Assembly: GCA_947258985.1 (NCBI GenBank)
Contig: CAMYKI010000012.1
Location: 49,364-113,363, forward strand
DNA from: an uncultured Acidimicrobiaceae bacterium
Lineage (GTDB): Bacteria > Actinomycetota > Acidimicrobiia > Spongiisociales > UBA5794
Direction: 5' to 3'
Length of the DNA: 64,000 nucleotides
Under the pieces are notes generated by a model. It was not told where the DNA came from. It made no database searches and worked only from the letters and a program-made list of their open reading frames with translations. The position numbers and the translations under genes are program-made. Shown here in pieces: positions 59,517 to 64,000 of the stretch. Every line of letters begins with the position of its first letter. Position 1 is the stretch's first letter.

Positions 59517-60103
59517 GTTGTCACCCCCAGTCGGTTCCGCAATGTGTCCATGCCGCGACGGCAATGCGTCTTCACTGAGTTCTTCGAGATATCGAGCGTT
59601 TCAGCGATCTCGGACTCCGACAGCTCGAGGTAGAAGCGGAGCAGGACACAGTCACGTTGCCGCGGCGAGAGGGCGCGCACCTCCTCGAGAAGCCGGCGCC
59701 GCTCGTCGTCCATGACGAGTAGGTCCTCGGGTGCGTCTGGTTCGGCTCCCGTCGGGATCGCTTCCTGGTGACGCAGCGACATGAGACCACGCCTGTTGTG
59801 GTCGCGGGCGAGGTTGATGACAATCGAACGCAGATACGGTGCAGCCTTCGCTGGATCCTTGACCCGGTGAGCGGCCCGATGGAGCCGGATGAAAGCCTCC
59901 TGTACTAGGTCCTCCGCTGCGTTCCGGTCGTCGGTGAATAGCCGCGCCAGCCTCACGAGTCGAGCACCTTCCAGCCGGAACAGTTCGGAGACAAGTGCAT
60001 CGCGGTCGGTTGCTACGAGAGCTGCGACGACCTGATCGGTCACCATAAGCAGCCATTCGTTGAACTGGCGCCACCGGGGGCGTTGCGCAGGGATAGCGAT
60101 CAT
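59513..60103 (-). CDS. ECF-type RNA polymerase sigma factor
   Basis: DRNAAEDLVQEAFIRLHRAAHRVKDPAKAAPYLRSIVINLARDHNRR; LSPRQRDCVLLRFYLELSESEIAETLDISKNSVKTHCRRGMDTLRNRL; start could be 60046. Confidence 0.9.
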   Translation of the reverse strand: MIAIPAQRPRWRQFNEWLLMVTDQVVAALVATDRDALVSELFRLEGARLVRLARLFTDDRNAAEDLVQEAFIRLHRAAHRVKDPAKAAPYLRSIVINLARDHNRRGLMSLRHQEAIPTGAEPDAPEDLLVMDDERRRLLEEVRALSPRQRDCVLLRFYLELSESEIAETLDISKNSVKTHCRRGMDTLRNRLGVTT

Positions 60104-60501
60104 TACGGCGCCTTCGGGCCTCTGGCGTCCTCGTCGAGACGTCTCCCCAGCCCGAGAAGTCGCCCGATGATCGGAAGGCTGAGCACGTTGGCGCCATGGA
60201 GGATGCCCATGATGAGCAGCATGCCGCCGATGCGTAGCGACCCGTAGCGCAATTGCTCGGCGTTCACAGTCTCTGCCCACCCGGCCTGCTGTTCAAACAC
60301 CGTCGTGAAGAGGATGTACGCCGAGAAGATGAGGTAGTAGGCGATGTCCATGAGCACGATGTAGCTCTTGCCCGTTCTCGGGTTAGCCCGAAACACGTCG
60401 GCGGCGTAGCTACGCCCGAATCGCTTGATGAGCGGGCCGAGTGCGATGAGCGCCAACAACAGGCCGCCGAAAGTGATGAGTTCTAGTACCCACCAAACCA
60501 T
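60103..60501 (-). CDS. Small membrane protein paralogous to the membrane half of 58776..59516
   Basis: IKRFGRSYAADVFRANPRTGKSYIVLMDIAYYLIFSAYILFTTVFE vs RRFGQTYERAVFASSPDTGTQVLRLLDIAYYLTFSAYIVMTLMFE. Confidence 0.7.
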   Translation of the reverse strand: MVWWVLELITFGGLLLALIALGPLIKRFGRSYAADVFRANPRTGKSYIVLMDIAYYLIFSAYILFTTVFEQQAGWAETVNAEQLRYGSLRIGGMLLIMGILHGANVLSLPIIGRLLGLGRRLDEDARGPKAP

Positions 60502-60559
60502 GGGCTCTCCTTCCCTTTCAGAACTATGCCACGCGGCATTGCATGTCGGGCTCTCGATC

Positions 60560-60910
60560 TCACGAGGCGGCGGTTTGTCGCGTGCGCTCTGATGTAGACG
60601 AGAAAGCCGCCCAACTCGTGATGAGGGCGAGGATCCCGACCGCAACTGCCGGCGGGAACCAGAAGAACGCGATCCCTACCGAGCCGGGGAGTACGCCCAG
60701 CGCTACTAGTTTGCTGCCGCGTGGTTGATTGCGGCGATACAGAACGAGGCCGTACGCGATGAGGCCTGCACCCGTCGCCATGACAGCGAGCAAGATCAGT
60801 TGACCGTAGAGCGGCCCGGTGTTGTCGGGGCTGACGAAATCGCCGATCCCAAGCATCAGCATCAGGGCGCCGATCAAGGTTGCACTCAGTTGCCACCAAC
60901 GAGTCTTCAT
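60560..60910 (-). CDS. Small hypothetical membrane protein
   Basis: MKTRWWQLSATLIGALMLMLGIGDFVSPDNTGPLYGQLILLAVMATGAGLIAYGLVLYRRNQ. Confidence 0.65.
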   Translation of the reverse strand: MKTRWWQLSATLIGALMLMLGIGDFVSPDNTGPLYGQLILLAVMATGAGLIAYGLVLYRRNQPRGSKLVALGVLPGSVGIAFFWFPPAVAVGILALITSWAAFSSTSERTRQTAAS

Positions 60911-61084
60911 GTGAGTTCCTCCTCCGGGGCCGCGTATCGGCCCACTACACAGACAGACGAACGAGAACCTCGATCGGGTGACATGCGGTTGAAATCTCTC
61001 GACCAGCGTGGTCGTGCAGGAGTAGCGAGACCCGGTCGATTCGCCACAGAGAGTTCCCTGCCTCGAGTCGGTCTGGGTGGTCGG

Positions 61085-61423
61085 TCAGGCGTCTTGACCG
61101 AAGATTACGCGTCGCTCTCCGGGTCCTGCTGCGTAGAACAAGTCGTAGGTATTGCGGTTTGGTTGGGTCGCAGTGCATCGAAGAAGGTCGGCATGGAAAT
61201 CCTCCATGAGACCGGTTTGCCTGAACCGCTCTGCGTCTTGTTTCGACCTGAACTGGGTAATGATCAGAACCTTGCCGGGATCATCGGAATCGAGATACAC
61301 GGCATGAACGTCCGGTGCCCCCTCGATAGCGCCGGCTTGCTCCTCCCAGCGCTGAACGGCTCCAACGAACTTCTGTCGCATCGGCATTGGAACTCTGCAC
61401 TCGGTAACGACTAAGTAATGCAT
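61085..61423 (-). CDS. Hypothetical protein, possible ABM/dimeric alpha-beta barrel domain
   Basis: MHYLVVTECRVPMPMRQKFVGAVQRWEEQAGAIEGAPDVHAVYLDSDDPGKVLIITQF. Confidence 0.55.
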   Translation of the reverse strand: MHYLVVTECRVPMPMRQKFVGAVQRWEEQAGAIEGAPDVHAVYLDSDDPGKVLIITQFRSKQDAERFRQTGLMEDFHADLLRCTATQPNRNTYDLFYAAGPGERRVIFGQDA

Positions 61424-61727
61424 GCGCTCACTCTACTGATGCCGTGTCCCGGCGGGATGATGAAAGGAACCGAGGCGAATCGGGTTCACGGCGGTGTTGC
61501 CCGCCCGGACCAAGGAGGTCGTCGTTCACGGCGCCGAAAAGGGACTACGAGGGCCTGTTGCGGCCCCCGCATCGGAGATAGGCTGGAGCCATGGATTCGC
61601 CGAACCCGGGTCCGTCAGTACCGACCCGGTTGGGCGAGCCACCTCCGCTTCGGTCGTCGTGTTCCCGGGGCACCCGCCGCCTTCGACCAGCGCGTTGGAG
61701 GAAGGCTCTGTGGCGAAAGGACCCACC

Positions 61728-62549
61728 ATGAAGCAACGCGCCCTGGCCGGTGCTGCGCTGGCCCTGGCAACACTTCTCATCTTCGGCGCGTGTAGCGACA
61801 CACCAGACACCGGTGTCGGGCCCGGACCGGTGGGGCCGGTTGGTCCCCAAGGTGAGGTCGGCCCCCAAGGGGACATCGAGCCCGGGGGAGGCGCCGAGAA
61901 GATCCCCGGCTCCGGCGACATCGTTGTTGAGACACGAGACGTTGCTGGGTTCGAGCGCATAGACCTTGCCGGGGAAGGTCGGGTAGAGGTCAGTCTCGGC
62001 GGTGACCCATCATTGACAATCGAGACTGACGACAACTTGATGGAGTATCTCGAGATCTTGGTCTCGGGAACGACGCTGACGCTGCGAACGATCGGTGACG
62101 GTGCGTTCGACATCGACCCCACCGCCTCCATCGTCTGGCGTGTCACGGTACCGATGCTGGTTGAAGTCACGATCAGTGGCGCCGGCTCAATCGACGCCCC
62201 CGGTCTTGAGGGCGACCGCATCGACGCATCTGTCGACGGTGCCGGCGATATCACCCTCCCCGGGCTAGATACGGGGGTACTGGTTGCCCAGATCAACGGG
62301 GCCGGAAGCATCATTGCCGGCGGAGCGGCAGAGAGCGTCGACGCCTCGGTCAACGGTGCCGGCACGATTGATCTCGGTGAACTGGAAACTGTCGACGCGT
62401 CGCTGCGCATCAACAGTTCGGCGAACGTCACCGTTTGGGCAACCGGAGAGATCGACATTTCCGGGGACGGGCCGGGCACGGTCGCAGTCTACGGATCGCC
62501 GGAAATCTCCGGTGGTGGGGATCGGGTGACACTGCTGGGCGAGAAGTGA
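61728..62549 (+). CDS. Lipoprotein with short collagen-like GXY run and DUF2807 (GIN) beta-helix domain
   Basis: LLIFGACSDTPD lipobox; GPGPVGPVGPQGEVGPQGD; repeating VDGAGDITLPG/INGAGSIIAGG/VNGAGTIDLG. Confidence 0.85.
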   Translation: MKQRALAGAALALATLLIFGACSDTPDTGVGPGPVGPVGPQGEVGPQGDIEPGGGAEKIPGSGDIVVETRDVAGFERIDLAGEGRVEVSLGGDPSLTIETDDNLMEYLEILVSGTTLTLRTIGDGAFDIDPTASIVWRVTVPMLVEVTISGAGSIDAPGLEGDRIDASVDGAGDITLPGLDTGVLVAQINGAGSIIAGGAAESVDASVNGAGTIDLGELETVDASLRINSSANVTVWATGEIDISGDGPGTVAVYGSPEISGGGDRVTLLGEK

Positions 62550-62562
62550 CCAAGGGAGGCTG

Positions 62563-63876
62563 ATGGCGATGGCTACACGACCGTTGTATCTCACGGCCGC
62601 CGTGGCGGCGCTGGCGGTGATGCTTGCCTCCTGCAGCGGCGGAGACCCTGGTGAAACCGCAACCTCTTCCGTCGGGACGCAATCGACGACAACCGAGAAT
62701 GAACCAACGCCTACCACCGCGGCTACCGAGCTTGGTTCCATTTCCGTCGCGACCGACGCTGAGATCGTGGCGTCGCTAGAGAGCGGAGATATCCCCTCGG
62801 CGGCGGCTGCGATCATCATCGGCGACGAGATCGTTTGGGCGAAGGGCTATGGCGAACAGGCCTCGCTCGACACCGTCTACATGGTGGGATCGATCGACAA
62901 GTCGTTCATCGCGACCGCGGCGATGCAATTGGTCGACCAAGGGCTCATCGACCTGCAAGCCAACATCAACACCTACCTTCCGTTCCCCGTGCGGCATCCC
63001 GACTATCCAGACACCGCAGTCACAGTGGAGCAACTCATGTTGCATCGCTCAGGACTTGTCGGTGATCTTCCCGACTCGTCGTGGTACGACAACGACCTCA
63101 CTGCGCTGCAGTGGGCTGCGGATGAGTTCGGGAGTGATATCAGCGAAAACCCCTACACCGACGGGCGACCTCCCCTCGGCGACTACCTGGCCAGCCACTT
63201 CGAGCAACCAGACACCGCTGGTCTGTGGATCTTCGAGCCGGACACCGATTGGAAGTACTCCAATCTCGGGGTCCACCTGCTGCTCGGTTACGTAGTCGAG
63301 CAGGTCAGCGGCCAGACCATCGAGACCTATATCGAAGACCGCGTCCTGGCCCCGCTCGGCATGGACGACACCGGCTTTGAGGCCGCCGACTACGACGAAT
63401 CGGTCCTGGCGGTGCCGTACACGAGAGTGGATGGCGTAAACGAACCGCTGCCGATCACCGGGATGAGCGCAAGCGGCCGGCTTCGGACCACGGCGACCGA
63501 CCTGGCCCGTTTCCTCGGGGCGCACATGGGTGCCGGCAGCTTCGCCGGTGCGGAGATCCTCTCGCCGGAGTCGATGAACACGATGCACGAAGTCCATACC
63601 CCGCTCGGGGGAACCGATTCCGATCAGCTTCGGTTCCGCGGGATCGGCTACGGGTGGTGGCTGTGGACGGAGGACCGCTCGGGACACGGCGGGGCGGTAC
63701 CGGGTTTCCTAGCCAAGATGGTCATGCAAGAGACCGATGATGGCGTTGTTGGCGTCGTGGTCATGATCAACGTCGGGTGCAGTCTCAACTGCGACGAGAC
63801 CTGGCAAGGGCTGTATTGGGTGCCGCTGCGGGAGCTACTCCTCGCCGAAGCCCGTGCCATGCTCGCCAGCACCTAG
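62563..63876 (+). CDS. Serine hydrolase, beta-lactamase/class C-like
   Basis: MVGSIDKSFIATAAMQLVDQG (SxxK), YSNLGVHLLLGYVVEQVSG (YxN), HGGAVPGF. Confidence 0.9.
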   Translation: MAMATRPLYLTAAVAALAVMLASCSGGDPGETATSSVGTQSTTTENEPTPTTAATELGSISVATDAEIVASLESGDIPSAAAAIIIGDEIVWAKGYGEQASLDTVYMVGSIDKSFIATAAMQLVDQGLIDLQANINTYLPFPVRHPDYPDTAVTVEQLMLHRSGLVGDLPDSSWYDNDLTALQWAADEFGSDISENPYTDGRPPLGDYLASHFEQPDTAGLWIFEPDTDWKYSNLGVHLLLGYVVEQVSGQTIETYIEDRVLAPLGMDDTGFEAADYDESVLAVPYTRVDGVNEPLPITGMSASGRLRTTATDLARFLGAHMGAGSFAGAEILSPESMNTMHEVHTPLGGTDSDQLRFRGIGYGWWLWTEDRSGHGGAVPGFLAKMVMQETDDGVVGVVVMINVGCSLNCDETWQGLYWVPLRELLLAEARAMLAST

Positions 63877-63909
63877 CTATCCGTTTTGGCGTCGCAGAGC
63901 GGGGCGGTT

Positions 63910-64000
63910 TCAAGGGTTGGCCGCGACGAGTTGGTTTAGTCGTTCGGCTGGGTTTTCCCAGTCGAGTGTCATTCTTGGTCTGTTGTTGAGTGATCTTGCG
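63910..64000 (-). mobile_element. 3' end of an IS30-like transposase (rest beyond window)
   Basis: Minus-strand frame open to the edge: ARSLNNRPRMTLDWENPAERLNQLVAANP*; matches the typical IS30 transposase C-terminus (LNNRPRxxLxWxxPAExL). Confidence 0.75.

Noticed and set aside
1-64000. tRNA, rRNA or riboswitch genes
   Set aside because: Intergenic gaps were scanned by eye and no tRNA cloverleaf, rRNA or recognised riboswitch core was seen; a tRNAscan-SE/Rfam search would be decisive.

Overview
Reading of a 64 kb, high-GC, gene-dense chromosomal window that looks actinobacterial (F420-type oxidoreductases, SARP/BTAD regulator, many GTG/TTG starts; lineage is inference). Main content: a galactose-utilisation locus (solute-binding lipoprotein, GH42 beta-galactosidase, DeoR regulator, GalT, GalK, and an uncharacterised GT-B-like protein); manA/ROK sugar-phosphate genes; a DUF3160 protein with Excalibur-like repeats and a CapA-like protein; an FdrA/DUF1116/DUF2877/ring-opening amidohydrolase operon divergent from a DDAH-like gene; a HypA + Mrp-like pair; TrkH/TrkA; AzlC/AzlD; an NDP-forming acyl-CoA synthetase fused to GNAT; typA; an ArsR/DUF318-permease/thioredoxin triad; deoC; an ECF sigma factor locus; and the 3' end of an IS30-like transposase at the right edge. 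The most notable observation is that two separately listed minus-strand ORFs (54441..55079 and 54093..54428) are one continuous frame broken by a single TGA. That TGA sits exactly at the second redox position of an AhpD/carboxymuconolactone-type motif (C-F-F-[TGA]-T-L-A-H, i.e. CxxUxxxH). A perfect 7-bp stem / 5-nt loop hairpin lies just downstream, as expected for a bacterial SECIS, so this is a candidate selenoprotein. I also found a dispersed palindromic intergenic repeat family (TTCTTGCGTA...GCCGG) with copies near 15.2, 36.4 and 50.9 kb. No tRNA, rRNA or CRISPR array was recognised. All family calls come from reading the translated sequence by eye; no database search was run.
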